From contig NZ_NGJT01000003.1 in the NCBI RefSeq assembly GCF_003950315.1, positions 62,001 to 126,000 of the forward strand: 64,000 nucleotides of DNA, given 5' to 3'. Of the stretch, positions 7,248-16,317 are shown piece after piece. The notes under the pieces are model-generated. The model was not told where the DNA came from, did no database searches, and was given only the letters and a program-made list of their open reading frames with translations. A program made the translations under genes and the position numbers. This DNA comes from Vagococcus bubulae. GTDB lineage: Bacteria; Bacillota; Bacilli; Lactobacillales; Vagococcaceae. Within the stretch, counting starts at the first letter, position 1, and every line of letters begins with the position of its first letter.

Positions 7248-8006
7248 CTATTCCACATCAATTATTAATTCTACTGGGCAGTGGTCACTTCCCAATACTG
7301 TCGATAAAATATCTGCACTTTGTAGTTTATTTTCTAATTGTTTTGATACACAAAAATAGTCAATACGCCATCCAGCATTATTTTTTCGGGCATTAAAGCG
7401 ATAACTCCACCAACTATAAGCCCCTTCCTTATCAGGATAAAAATAACGATATGTATCAATAAATCCGCTATCCAACAATTGCGTAAAAGCTTCTCGTTCT
7501 TGATCAGAAAAACCAGGATTTTTTCGATTCGTTTTCCAATTCTTTAAGTCAATATTTTCATGCGCAACATTTAAGTCCCCGCATAATACGACTGGTTTTT
7601 CTTTATCTAAGTCAGCTAAATACTCTCTAAAATGATTTTCCCAATCCAAACGAAAATCAAGACGTTTTAATTCTACCTGAGCATTAGGTGTGTAACAATT
7701 CACTAAGTAAAAGGTGTCAAATTCAAGCGTTAATAAACGGCCTTCTGTATCAAATTCTGCTATTCCCATCCCTGTCTTAACAGATATAGGTTTTATTTTT
7801 GTAAAAACAGCGACACCTGAATATCCTTTTTTCTCAGCATAATTCCAATACTGATAATAATCAGGTAACTCCATCTCAATTTGTCCTTCTTGTAACTTAG
7901 TTTCTTGCAGTGAAATAATATCTGCATCTATTTGTTTTATATCTTCATAAAAATTCTTTTTTACAACAGCACGTAAGCCATTAACATTCCAAGAAATAAG
8001 TTTCAT
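7248..8006 (-). CDS. exoA: Exodeoxyribonuclease III (ExoA/XthA)
   Basis: 252 aa from the ATG at 8006, seven bases after AGGAGG; the frame is open 30 bases further upstream without a ribosome site. This enzyme cuts at abasic sites and trims 3' ends in base excision repair, in the cytoplasm. Family motifs are present in order: KLISWNVNGLRA (residues 2-13), SLQETKL (metal-binding Glu), GDLNVAH (catalytic Asp and Asn) and LGSDHCPVELI (catalytic Asp-His) near the end. Length matches the family. The surface-protein gene follows within 12 bases, suggesting co-transcription. Confidence 0.96.
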   Translation of the reverse strand: MKLISWNVNGLRAVVKKNFYEDIKQIDADIISLQETKLQEGQIEMELPDYYQYWNYAEKKGYSGVAVFTKIKPISVKTGMGIAEFDTEGRLLTLEFDTFYLVNCYTPNAQVELKRLDFRLDWENHFREYLADLDKEKPVVLCGDLNVAHENIDLKNWKTNRKNPGFSDQEREAFTQLLDSGFIDTYRYFYPDKEGAYSWWSYRFNARKNNAGWRIDYFCVSKQLENKLQSADILSTVLGSDHCPVELIIDVE

Positions 8007-8170
8007 GGTGTTCCTCCTAAAATTCACTGTAGTCATATTTTATCATAAAAGAGTAACCCTTTGTGATTTTTATCCGATAAATAAACAAACCTTTATAAAA
8101 CTCTCGTTCTTTTCTATTTTATGTTAGAATAATATCACTAAGATTATTTCAAGTAAGAGAGGGTATTAGC

Positions 8171-9070
8171 GTGACCAAAAAAAATATTGTTCAACAATTT
8201 CCAAATATAACCATTTTAACAGATGAACCATTATCACATTATACATACACAAAAACTGGTGGTCCAGCTGATTTTTTAGCTTTTCCTACATCAAAAGAAG
8301 AAGTTCAATCTTTAATCAATTTTTGCCAAGAAAATAACCTTGAATGGATTTGTCTAGGAAATGCCAGTAATTTAATCGTTCGAGATGGTGGTATTAAAGA
8401 TGTGGTGATTATGCTAACTAAAATGAATCAAGTCACTGTCCAAGAAACAACCATTATTGCCGAATCTGGTGCTAAACTAATTGATGTCACTTATGATGCT
8501 TTAAAACATGACTTAACGGGGCTAGAATTTGCGTGTGGAATTCCTGGAAGTATTGGAGGAGCCACCTATATGAATGCGGGGGCTTACGGTGGTGAACTGG
8601 CAGATGTCTTTTATTCAGCTGACGTTATATTAGCAGATGGGACAATCAAAACGTTTTATAAAAAAGATATGGCATTTTCTTATCGTCATAGTGTTATCCA
8701 AGAATTAAAAGGGATCGTGCTCTCAGTAACATTTCATCTTGAACAGGGAGAACATCTCTTAATTAAAGAAAAAATGGATGAATTAACTTATCTACGCGAG
8801 TCAAAACAACCACTTGAGTACCCTTCTTGTGGCAGTGTCTTTAAACGACCACATGGACATTTTACCGGAAAATTAATACAAGATGCCGGCTTACAAGGAC
8901 ATATTATTGGTGGCGCTCAAGTCTCTACGAAGCATGCTGGATTTATTGTCAACATAAATGAAGCGACAGCAACTGATTATGTAACGCTCATCCAACACAT
9001 CCAACAAGTTATTTTGGAACAATTTGATGTAGTTCTTGAACCTGAAGTTAGAATTATTGGAAGAAAATAA
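8171..9070 (+). CDS. murB: UDP-N-acetylmuramate dehydrogenase MurB
   Basis: 299 aa with a GTG start at 8171, preceded by AGAGAGGG. MurB reduces UDP-GlcNAc-enolpyruvate to UDP-MurNAc with NADPH and FAD, the second committed step of peptidoglycan synthesis. FAD-binding stretches LGNASNLIV and CGIPGSIGGATYMNAGAYGG are seen, followed by SYRHS and the proton-donor Ser region PSCGSVFKRP (near residue 225), and the catalytic Glu in LEPEVRIIG at the C-terminus. This is the shorter MurB form typical of Firmicutes. It stands alone as a single gene with a strong terminator right after the stop. Confidence 0.96.
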   Translation: MTKKNIVQQFPNITILTDEPLSHYTYTKTGGPADFLAFPTSKEEVQSLINFCQENNLEWICLGNASNLIVRDGGIKDVVIMLTKMNQVTVQETTIIAESGAKLIDVTYDALKHDLTGLEFACGIPGSIGGATYMNAGAYGGELADVFYSADVILADGTIKTFYKKDMAFSYRHSVIQELKGIVLSVTFHLEQGEHLLIKEKMDELTYLRESKQPLEYPSCGSVFKRPHGHFTGKLIQDAGLQGHIIGGAQVSTKHAGFIVNINEATATDYVTLIQHIQQVILEQFDVVLEPEVRIIGRK

Positions 9071-9110
9071 AAAAGTGTGACATTGTCAAATTGGCAATGT
9101 CACACTTTTT
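9071..9110. terminator. Bidirectional terminator between murB and the CLC gene
   Basis: AAAAGTGTGACATTG and CAATGTCACACTTTT form a 15-bp stem with A and T runs on both sides. It overlaps the last codons of the CLC gene on the minus strand, so it terminates both converging transcripts. Confidence 0.88.
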
Positions 9111-10302
9111 GTTTAGGATAAATCGAGTCATTATTATTAATGATGTAAGAAGCAATAATAGTAAAAAAGGCATACGGCAATAAATCAAAACCAAATATTT
9201 CTCCAGCAATTAATAATGGTGCAATTAAGGTATTGGTTGCACTTGAAAAAACAGAAACAAATCCCAATGACGCAAGAAACTCAACCGGTAGTCCACACAA
9301 CTGAGCTAAAAACACACCACAAGTTGCCCCTATTGAAAATAACGGGGTTACTTCCCCACCTTGAAATCCGATAGCTAATGTAAACACAGTAAATAATAAT
9401 TTTAATAAAAAATCGAATGAGTAGATTGTCCCACCATGAAATGCGGCTTCAACAAGATTACTACCAAGCCCAGAATATCTTCCACGTCCGGCAACGATTA
9501 ATCCAATCATTAAAATCAAAGAAAGAAAAAACATTTTTTTATAAATGGGTAACTGTATTAACTGAACCCATCCCTTTACTTTGTGTAAACTAATTGAAAA
9601 AATTCGTCCAACTAACCCAAATACACATCCCAATAAACATAATAATATTACCCATTGGATGGTTAACTTCGGATAATAATCTATCGTTGTAGAAAAAGCA
9701 GCTAACCCTAAAAATTGCGACACATAACTTGATGTCACAGCTGCAATACTGGCAGAAAGAAGTGATTCGATAGATAAATGCCCTACAGCTAACAGTTCCA
9801 TTGAAAAAAATGTTGCTGCAATCGGCGTATGAAATAATCCAGCAAATCCCGCTGCCATACCTGTTACTAAAATCATTTGTTGTTTTTTTTCATGGCTAGG
9901 TAAAAAATCTTTCCAGACATGATTAGAAAACCAATTCGTAAATGTCCCACCAATTTGAATAGCGACTCCTTCTCTACCAGCACTTCCACCAATCAGGTGA
10001 GTTAACCATGTACTCAGTGTAACAATTGGAATCAACCTAGCAGGGATTGCCTCGCGTGTGTGCTGTCCCACCTCAAATAACAATGTCATTCCTTTGTTGC
10101 TCTCTTTTCCGTAAACACTATATAACCATTTAATAAATACTCCTACTATTGGTAAGAAAAATATAAGAATCATGAAATAGTTTATTCTAATATTTGTTGC
10201 TATTAATAATACTTTACCAAAAATAACCTCTAATATTCCTACCAAAACACCAATAATCAGTCCAAACATCATCCACTGAATATGTCTTTTTACTTTCCCC
10301 AT
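9100..10302 (-). CDS. CLC-family ion channel/antiporter, possibly a fluoride exporter (CLC-F type)
   Basis: 400 aa with 10-12 hydrophobic segments. GGSAGREGVAIQIGG carries the gating glutamate, and GMAAGFAGLFHTPIAATFFS and GFQGGEVTPLFSIGA are the other ion-pathway segments. The usual GSGIP serine motif is replaced by NKGM, and GGEVTP takes the place of GxFxP; from memory, both changes are typical of the CLC-F branch that exports fluoride in exchange for protons. Assigning fluoride rests on these motifs alone. The gene has an attenuator-like leader (10324-10380). It converges on murB and is probably monocistronic. Confidence 0.8.
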   Translation of the reverse strand: MGKVKRHIQWMMFGLIIGVLVGILEVIFGKVLLIATNIRINYFMILIFFLPIVGVFIKWLYSVYGKESNKGMTLLFEVGQHTREAIPARLIPIVTLSTWLTHLIGGSAGREGVAIQIGGTFTNWFSNHVWKDFLPSHEKKQQMILVTGMAAGFAGLFHTPIAATFFSMELLAVGHLSIESLLSASIAAVTSSYVSQFLGLAAFSTTIDYYPKLTIQWVILLCLLGCVFGLVGRIFSISLHKVKGWVQLIQLPIYKKMFFLSLILMIGLIVAGRGRYSGLGSNLVEAAFHGGTIYSFDFLLKLLFTVFTLAIGFQGGEVTPLFSIGATCGVFLAQLCGLPVEFLASLGFVSVFSSATNTLIAPLLIAGEIFGFDLLPYAFFTIIASYIINNNDSIYPKQKV

Positions 10303-10323
10303 CTCTCACCCTTCTTTTCCACA

Positions 10324-10380
10324 CAAAAAAATCCACATACTAAAACAAGCATGTAGACATCATTAGCTAAGTATCAACTT
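10324..10380 (-). promoter_or_regulatory. Attenuator-like leader of the CLC gene, possible riboswitch
   Basis: About 25 bases before the CLC start, minus strand, CTACATGC (10356-10349) pairs with GTATGTGG (10340-10333) and is followed by ATTTTTTT: an intrinsic terminator in the 5' leader. Directly upstream is CTAA-9-TTAG and then TAATGATGTCTAC, which resembles the 3' half of fluoride (crcB) riboswitches. The 5' half and its pseudoknot partner are not convincing. The remaining part of 10303-10662 (360 bases) is AT-rich and holds the promoter region of the Dcu gene, with an isolated GAGGAGG at 10601 lacking a start codon. Confidence 0.45.
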
Positions 10381-10662
10381 TAGTTAACAATCACTCAAAG
10401 AAATAATTTTTCTCTATCAGCTAGTCCCATTTTAAGCATTTAAATGAGAAATATCAATAGACTCATACTTATCATAACAAAATAATTATAACACTAATTA
10501 TTTTTTAATGTTTAAAAAGTCTAATAAAATTCATACAAAATAAATATATTCTACACATTCAACTGATAATATCCACATGTATTCAATTTTCGAATTTTTT
10601 GAGGAGGTTTAGCGAAATATTCATTTTCAGTACATTATATTCTATTTATTAGGAGGAATCAC

Positions 10663-11949
10663 ATGGCTTTACTACTAATTGAAATTGTTATCATGGTAGC
10701 GACTATTATCTATGGTTTGATGAAAGGTGGGGCATTAGGTTCTGGCGTTTCAGCAATTGTTGCCTTGTTTATCATGCTATTTATTTTTAAACTACCACCA
10801 TCATCTCCACCTGTCACTGCTGTCTTAATCATTATGTCTATTGGAATTGCAAGTGGGGCTTTGCAAGCATCTGGTGGAATGGATTATATGATTAGCGTGG
10901 CAACAAAAATTATCCAGCGTTTCCCGAAAGCGATTACAATAGTCGCACCACTTGTTTGTTTCTTATTTGTTTTCGGTATGGGAACAGCAATGATTGCACT
11001 ATCTCTTGAGCCAATTATTTCTGAAACAGCTCTCAAATCAAAGGTAAATCCAAAAGGTGCTTTAGTATCATCCGTTTTAGCATCCAATATGGCATTACTT
11101 TGTAGCCCTGCTTCATCATCTACTGCTTATGTGGTAACATTATTAGCAGCCTATGGTATATCTTTAGGAACTTACTTAGCGATTGCTTTGCCTGCTACTT
11201 TACTATCGATTATCATTTTAAGTATAATATTAACTATCGTTAACAAAAAATTACCATTTGATGAATCTGTTTTAGAAGATATGATTATTGAAGATGAGGA
11301 AAAAGAATTAGCTCCTGCTGCAAAAAAATCAACCGTAGTATTTTTACTATGTGTTTTAGCGATTATTGTTCTTGGGTTGTTCCCAAGCCTGTTACCGGAG
11401 TATAATGTAAATGGCGATCCTGTTAAAATTGCTACCGCTGACTTAGTCCAAATGTTTATGTACTTATCTGCAGCGATTAATATTATGTTATTTAGAGTTA
11501 AATCTAAAGATATTCTCCATGCCCCTGCGACTGCAAACGCTCTTGGTGCCACCCTAATTGTATTAGGACTTGGATGGGTTGGCTCGACTATCTTTGGTGC
11601 TCCAAAAAACCAAGCTGTTTTAGTATCAAGCGTGGGACAAGTTTTAGCTGATTATCCATGGGTGATTATTTTCATCTGTGCCTTTGTTGCTATGATTATT
11701 GGGGCTCAAACAGCTGTTGCGGCAATTATTTTTCCACTCGCCTTAACACTTGGTATTTCACCAATGCTGTTAATTGTTATTGTTCAGTGTTTAAATGTTA
11801 ACTTTGTTATACCAGCCCAACCGACTTTACTATTAGCAGTTGAATTAGATCGAACTGGACGAACGAAGGTCTTTAGTTTCATCATACCAGGAATAATTGT
11901 AACGGCTCTTTCTATTGCACTCTCTTATGGTATGACACTATTTATCTAA
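10663..11949 (+). CDS. Dcu-type C4-dicarboxylate transporter family protein
   Basis: 428 aa, about 11-12 membrane segments, matching the anaerobic C4-dicarboxylate transporter (DcuA/DcuB) family: SSPPVTAVLIIMSIGIASGA near residue 45, LQASGGMDYMISVATKII, then IISETALKSKVNPKGAL and SVLASNMALLCSPASSSTA. These mirror the family pattern of PPIDVMLIIM and ASQQAITASP. The real cargo may not be succinate or fumarate, since the next gene, 27 bases on, is an AbgB-like amidohydrolase; together they may import and cleave an N-acyl amino acid or aminobenzoyl-glutamate-like compound. An AGGAGG box precedes the ATG. Confidence 0.82.
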   Translation: MALLLIEIVIMVATIIYGLMKGGALGSGVSAIVALFIMLFIFKLPPSSPPVTAVLIIMSIGIASGALQASGGMDYMISVATKIIQRFPKAITIVAPLVCFLFVFGMGTAMIALSLEPIISETALKSKVNPKGALVSSVLASNMALLCSPASSSTAYVVTLLAAYGISLGTYLAIALPATLLSIIILSIILTIVNKKLPFDESVLEDMIIEDEEKELAPAAKKSTVVFLLCVLAIIVLGLFPSLLPEYNVNGDPVKIATADLVQMFMYLSAAINIMLFRVKSKDILHAPATANALGATLIVLGLGWVGSTIFGAPKNQAVLVSSVGQVLADYPWVIIFICAFVAMIIGAQTAVAAIIFPLALTLGISPMLLIVIVQCLNVNFVIPAQPTLLLAVELDRTGRTKVFSFIIPGIIVTALSIALSYGMTLFI

Positions 11950-11976
11950 ATATTCAATATTAGGAGGATATATATT

Positions 11977-13419
11977 ATGTATAAACAAATCGAAGAATTA
12001 ATCAATCAAAAACAAGAAACATATTTTAACACAAGTGATAAAATTTGGGATATCGCCGAAACAAAATTCCATGAAAAAGAATCAGCAGACGTGTTGATTA
12101 ATGTGCTAAAAGAAGAAGGCTTTTCAATTGAGCAAACAATTGGAGATATTGACACAGCTTTTATCGCAAGTTTTGGAAATGAAGGCCCTGTTATTGGATT
12201 TTTAGGTGAATACGATGCACTACCTAGCATGACACAAAAATCTGGCTCAACAAAAAAAGAACCTAACCCAGATACAGATAACACAAATGGTCATGGTTGC
12301 GGTCATAATTTATTAGGGACAGCTTCACTTGCCGCAGCAATCGCAACAAAAGATTATATTACAGAGCACAATATACCTGCACAAATTAAATATTTTGGTT
12401 GTCCAGCTGAAGAAGGTGGTTCTGGAAAAACATTTATGGCTAGAGCGGGTGCATTCGATGGATTAGATATGGCAATTTGTTGGCATCCTGGAACAGACAA
12501 TACTATTTGGGGTGTCAAAACATTAGCTAATATTCAAGCTGCTTTTGAATTCAAAGGGAAATCTGCCCACGCAGCTAATGCTCCTGATATGGGACGTAGC
12601 GCACTTGATGCTTGTGAATTAATGAATGTTGGTGGAAATTATTTACGTGAACATGTTACTCCTGAAGCACGCTACCATTATGCTTATATGGATGCTGGTG
12701 GTTTAGCTCCAAGTGTCGTGCAGGATCATGCAAAACTTTTATATTTAATTCGTGCTCCTAAAGGAAGTCAAGCAAAAGAAATTTATGACCGTTTGTGTAA
12801 AATCGCTGAAGGTGCTGCATTAATGACTGAAACTGAAGTAACAGTACACTTTGATAAAGCTTGCTCAAACTATATTCCTAACGTTGTTTATTCACGAATC
12901 ATGGGAGATGTGATGATGAATTACGGTGCTCCTGAATTTGATGAAGAAGATCAAGTATTTGCTAAAGCCATTCACGATACGTTAACTGAAGAAGAAAAAC
13001 AATTTAGAATGGTCCCTCCAGCTACTCCTGTTGAACAAAAAGTTCTAGCTGAAAATCCAGGAAAAGTATTAGCTGATTATGTTTATCCTTTTAATGAAGT
13101 CTTAACAAACGTGACCTTACCTGGCTCATCTGATGTTGGAGACGTTAGTTGGATTGTCCCAACTGTTCAATGTATTGTGGCAACAGAAGTACAAAATACT
13201 GCAATGCACACTTGGCAATGGGTAACAAATGGAAAAAGCGGAATTGCTAAAAAAGGAATGATACAAGCTGCTAAAATTATGGCTGCAACTGCTGTGAAAG
13301 TCATTGAAGAACCTGAGTACATTGACCAAGCAAAAGCTGAATTAAAAGCCATAACTGATATTACGCCATACGTTAATCCTATACCAAAAGAAGTAAAACC
13401 AAATAGCTTGAAATTTTAA
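11977..13419 (+). CDS. M20-family amidohydrolase, AbgB-like
   Basis: 480 aa, a metal-dependent M20/M28 peptidase of the p-aminobenzoyl-glutamate hydrolase subunit B type. GFLGEYDALPSM, then NGHGCGHNLLGTASLAAA (metal His at about residues 107-112) and GCPAEEGGSGKTFMARAG (catalytic Glu pair) are clear. The lid domain insertion FKGKSAHAANAPDMGRSALD matches the family. It follows the Dcu-type transporter by 27 bases with its own AGGAGG box. AbgB usually works with AbgA, which is absent here, so the substrate is unclear: amide-linked amino acid conjugates are likely. A long terminator ends the operon. Confidence 0.85.
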   Translation: MYKQIEELINQKQETYFNTSDKIWDIAETKFHEKESADVLINVLKEEGFSIEQTIGDIDTAFIASFGNEGPVIGFLGEYDALPSMTQKSGSTKKEPNPDTDNTNGHGCGHNLLGTASLAAAIATKDYITEHNIPAQIKYFGCPAEEGGSGKTFMARAGAFDGLDMAICWHPGTDNTIWGVKTLANIQAAFEFKGKSAHAANAPDMGRSALDACELMNVGGNYLREHVTPEARYHYAYMDAGGLAPSVVQDHAKLLYLIRAPKGSQAKEIYDRLCKIAEGAALMTETEVTVHFDKACSNYIPNVVYSRIMGDVMMNYGAPEFDEEDQVFAKAIHDTLTEEEKQFRMVPPATPVEQKVLAENPGKVLADYVYPFNEVLTNVTLPGSSDVGDVSWIVPTVQCIVATEVQNTAMHTWQWVTNGKSGIAKKGMIQAAKIMAATAVKVIEEPEYIDQAKAELKAITDITPYVNPIPKEVKPNSLKF

Positions 13420-13466
13420 AATAAAACAAGGTTGAAGCCATATGGCCTCAGCCTTGTTTTATTTTT
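13419..13466. terminator. Bidirectional terminator
   Basis: AATAAAACAAGG and CCTTGTTTTATT enclose a second pairing GGTTGAAGCC/GGCCTCAGCC. The stem begins at the amidohydrolase stop and serves the converging YhdH gene as well. Confidence 0.88.
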
Positions 13467-13467
13467 G

Positions 13468-14463
13468 TTATTTTATACTCACAATAGTTCGACCGCTATG
13501 TGTTCCTTCCAATAACTGTTTTGTAACTGAAAGAATCCCTTCTAAAGACACTTCATTTGAAATAGTTGAATCAACCATCTCTTTGGTTATTGATTGATTA
13601 ATCGTTTGCCATAACTCTTTCTTTTCATCTGATGTTAACTGAACGGAGTCAATCCCAAACATCGTGATGCCACGTAAAATAAATGGTAACACGGTTGTAT
13701 TAAATTTAATGCCACTTGCATTGCCACATAAGGCAATACCGCCACCATAAGAAATTTTAGGTAAAATAGCTTCTAGAGTAACCCCACCAATCGTATCAAT
13801 CACGTAATCAAATTCTTGTTTTTGAAGTGGACGAGTGTTCTCTAACATCTCATCTGTACTAATAATGTGTTGAACCCCTAGTGTTTCTAAATAGTCTGTT
13901 GAATTTTTACGTGATAATGCCGTAATATTGGTAAATCCGTGTGCTTTTAATAAATTAATTGCCATACTACCTACGCCACCTGTAGCACCTGTAATTAAAA
14001 TACTGGCCTCTTTATCATTTAATCCAATTGATTCTAAACGATGAATCGCTTGTGCTGCTGTAATTCCTGCTGTTCCAACAAATGCCGCTACTTTTAAATC
14101 CATCTCTTGTGGAACAACTTGAATCCATTCACCAGGAACACGCGCTATTTCACTAAATCCTCCTGTATGACTAACACCAGTACCTTGGCCAGTCACAACC
14201 ACTTTATCTCCCACTTTTAAGCCATCATGTGTTGTTTCAATAATTGTGCCTGAAAAATCGATTCCTGGAATCATAGGATAAGAACGAATGACTCCACCAT
14301 TTTTTATCGTTGCTAATGCATCTTTATAATTTATCGCAGAATAATCTACTTCAACAAGTGTGTCACCTTCTGATAATCTATCAACTGACCACTCTTTTAC
14401 ACTTGAGATAACGCTATCATCTTGTTCATCTACAATTAATGCTTTGAATATTTTATCTGACAT
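13468..14463 (-). CDS. YhdH/YhfP-family NADPH-dependent oxidoreductase (acrylyl-CoA reductase type)
   Basis: 331 aa, medium-chain dehydrogenase/reductase without the structural zinc cysteines. N-terminal GroES-like part: YSAINYKDALATIKNGGVIR and PMIPGIDFSGTI, as in YhdH. Rossmann part: ILITGATGGVGSMAINLLKA. The family reduces acrylyl-CoA or quinone-like substrates with NADPH; the physiological substrate here is unknown. An AAGGAG box precedes the ATG. Stand-alone gene, convergent with the amidohydrolase operon and divergent from the polyamine operon regulator. Confidence 0.88.
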   Translation of the reverse strand: MSDKIFKALIVDEQDDSVISSVKEWSVDRLSEGDTLVEVDYSAINYKDALATIKNGGVIRSYPMIPGIDFSGTIIETTHDGLKVGDKVVVTGQGTGVSHTGGFSEIARVPGEWIQVVPQEMDLKVAAFVGTAGITAAQAIHRLESIGLNDKEASILITGATGGVGSMAINLLKAHGFTNITALSRKNSTDYLETLGVQHIISTDEMLENTRPLQKQEFDYVIDTIGGVTLEAILPKISYGGGIALCGNASGIKFNTTVLPFILRGITMFGIDSVQLTSDEKKELWQTINQSITKEMVDSTISNEVSLEGILSVTKQLLEGTHSGRTIVSIK

Positions 14464-14539
14464 ATTACTTATCTCCTTTATCTCTTTGATACCCTTATTT
14501 TATCACAAATAATTTAACAATGTTTGATGAAAAAAGAAA

Positions 14540-14568
14540 TTGATTTGTTGAAAATCATCTTGTATACT
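14540..14568 (+). promoter_or_regulatory. Promoter of the polyamine operon
   Basis: TTGATT (14540-14545), a 17-base spacer, TATACT (14563-14568). It points to the XRE regulator and potABCD. Transcription would start near 14575, just before the palindrome at 14581-14595. Confidence 0.65.
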
Positions 14569-14580
14569 ACCTTGAGAAAG

Positions 14581-14638
14581 TAAACATAATGTTTAATATA
14601 AGAAAACTTCTATCTTTTTAAGTTTAGTATATATAAAC
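14581..14638 (+). promoter_or_regulatory. Candidate operators in the leader of the polyamine operon
   Basis: TAAACATAATGTTTA (14581-14595) is a perfect 15-base palindrome with a central A. A second pair of the same half-sites in reversed order, GTTTA (14622-14626) and TAAAC (14634-14638), lies 30 bases downstream. They sit between the promoter and the XRE gene, where an autoregulator would bind. Binding is inferred. Confidence 0.5.
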
Positions 14639-14659
14639 ATTTTTTTGGAGGTGGTTATT

Positions 14660-15202
14660 ATTCTAATTGGTCAAAAAATAAAAAATCTAAGACTACAAAA
14701 AAATTTAACTCAAGAAGAACTTGGTGAGCGAACAGATTTAACTAAAGGATATATTTCTCAACTTGAACGGGACTTAAGCTCCCCTTCACTCGAAACATTT
14801 TTCTCTATTCTTGAAGTATTAGGTGTATCACCCAAACAATTCTTTGATGAAAAAAATCAAAAACAACAGGTTGTTTACCCAAAAGAAGAACAAACCCTTC
14901 ATATAGATGAGGACAAAGGGTATGAGATTAATTGGCTAGTCGCTAATTCGAATGAAAATGAGATGGAGCCTATTCTTTTAACATTAGAAAAAAAAGGAGA
15001 GTACAAAGAATTTGAACCATCACAATCTGAAACGTTTGGATATGTGTTAATAGGAAAAATCTGTGTTACCATTGGAGAAGATACTTACATTGCTGAGCAA
15101 GGAGAAAGTATCTATTATCAAGCATTAAGCACACATAATATTTCCAACGCACATGATGGAACGAGTCAATTGTTAATTGTTGCAACAAATTCTTATTTAT
15201 AG
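14660..15202 (+). CDS. XRE-family regulator with cupin domain, probably of the polyamine operon
   Basis: About 180 aa: a helix-turn-helix at residues 1-60 (IGQKIKNLRLQKNLTQEELG, then TKGYISQLERDLSSPSLETF) and a cupin sensor domain to the end (EQGESIYYQALSTHNISN). This PuuR-like layout heads potABCD in many Lactobacillales. No ATG lies near the helix start. Best ribosome site is GGAGG at 14647-14651, eight bases before ATT at 14660, which aligns with the expected Met of the family (Met-x-Ile-Gly). So ATT initiation is likely; TTG at 14645 is the alternative but has no upstream Shine-Dalgarno. potA follows 15 bases later. Confidence 0.85.
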   Translation: MLIGQKIKNLRLQKNLTQEELGERTDLTKGYISQLERDLSSPSLETFFSILEVLGVSPKQFFDEKNQKQQVVYPKEEQTLHIDEDKGYEINWLVANSNENEMEPILLTLEKKGEYKEFEPSQSETFGYVLIGKICVTIGEDTYIAEQGESIYYQALSTHNISNAHDGTSQLLIVATNSYL

Positions 15203-15217
15203 TAAAGGTGGGAAAAT

Positions 15218-16303
15218 ATGAGTCATACAATTATTGAATTTAAAGATGTTGTAAAAGAATACGATGACACAACTGTGTTAAAAAGCGTGAGTTTTGAAAT
15301 TGAGCAAGGAAAATTTTACACCTTACTTGGCCCATCAGGTTGTGGGAAAACAACGATTTTACGTTTGATTGCTGGTTTTAGCGAACCAACTTCAGGAGAG
15401 ATTTTATTTGATGGAAAAGTCATTAACAAAGTTCCCGCAAATAAACGTAAAGTAAATACCGTTTTTCAAGATTATGCTCTTTTTCCTCATATGGATGTTT
15501 ATGAAAATGTCGCATTTGGTTTAAAAATCAAAAAATTACCAAAAGAACAAATTGATGTAAAAGTACGTGAAGCTCTGCGTTTAGTGCAATTATCTGGCTT
15601 AGAAGAAAGACAAATTAGTGAAATGTCAGGTGGACAACGACAACGTGTCGCAATTGCACGTGCGCTTGTCAATGAACCTGAAATTTTACTATTAGATGAA
15701 CCTTTATCGGCTCTTGACTTAAAATTGCGAACAGCCATGCAGTCAGAATTACGTGAACTACAAAAACGTTTAGGCATTACCTTTATTTTTGTTACTCATG
15801 ACCAAGAAGAAGCTTTAGCTATGAGTGATGAAATTTTTGTTATGCATGATGGAAAAATCGAACAAAGTGGCTCTCCTTCTGATATATATGATGAACCTAT
15901 CAACCGATTTGTGGCGGATTTTATTGGTGAAAGTAATATTGTGAAAGGCATTATGATTGAAGATAATTTAGTCGAAATCGTAGGCAAACAATTTGAGTGT
16001 GTTGATGGTGGGATGAGAGAAAATGAGCCAGTTGATATCGTGATGCGTCCTGAAGATATTTCCCTAGTACCTGTCGAACAAGGAAAATTAAAAGCGACAG
16101 TTGATACCTTATTATTCAGAGGGGTTCATTATGAAATTTTCTGTATTGACTCTGAAGGAAATGAATGGGTGGTTCACTCAACGAAAAAACCATTAGAAGG
16201 TCAAGCTGTTGGGTTATTTTTCGAACCAGAAGATATTCACGTCATGCGTTTTAATGAGTCTGAAGAAGATTTTGATGCTAGATTAGAAAGCTATGACGAT
16301 TAA
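15218..16303 (+). CDS. potA: Spermidine/putrescine ABC transporter ATP-binding protein PotA
   Basis: 361 aa. Walker [13 protein letters not shown] at about residue 40, Q-loop region [10 protein letters not shown], signature [16 protein letters not shown], Walker [14 protein letters not shown], and H-loop [12 protein letters not shown]-terminal TOBE domain ([13 protein letters not shown]) is typical of PotA and related CUT1 ATPases. It powers polyamine import with PotB, PotC and PotD, whose genes follow within 15 bases. It acts on the cytoplasmic face of the membrane. Confidence 0.96.
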   Translation: MSHTIIEFKDVVKEYDDTTVLKSVSFEIEQGKFYTLLGPSGCGKTTILRLIAGFSEPTSGEILFDGKVINKVPANKRKVNTVFQDYALFPHMDVYENVAFGLKIKKLPKEQIDVKVREALRLVQLSGLEERQISEMSGGQRQRVAIARALVNEPEILLLDEPLSALDLKLRTAMQSELRELQKRLGITFIFVTHDQEEALAMSDEIFVMHDGKIEQSGSPSDIYDEPINRFVADFIGESNIVKGIMIEDNLVEIVGKQFECVDGGMRENEPVDIVMRPEDISLVPVEQGKLKATVDTLLFRGVHYEIFCIDSEGNEWVVHSTKKPLEGQAVGLFFEPEDIHVMRFNESEEDFDARLESYDD

Positions 16304-16317
16304 AGGAGGCGTGACAA

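Noticed and set aside
10601-10662. Isolated GAGGAGG box before the Dcu gene
   Set aside because: No ATG, GTG or TTG follows at a fitting distance, and the Dcu gene has its own AGGAGG. No leader peptide can be supported.
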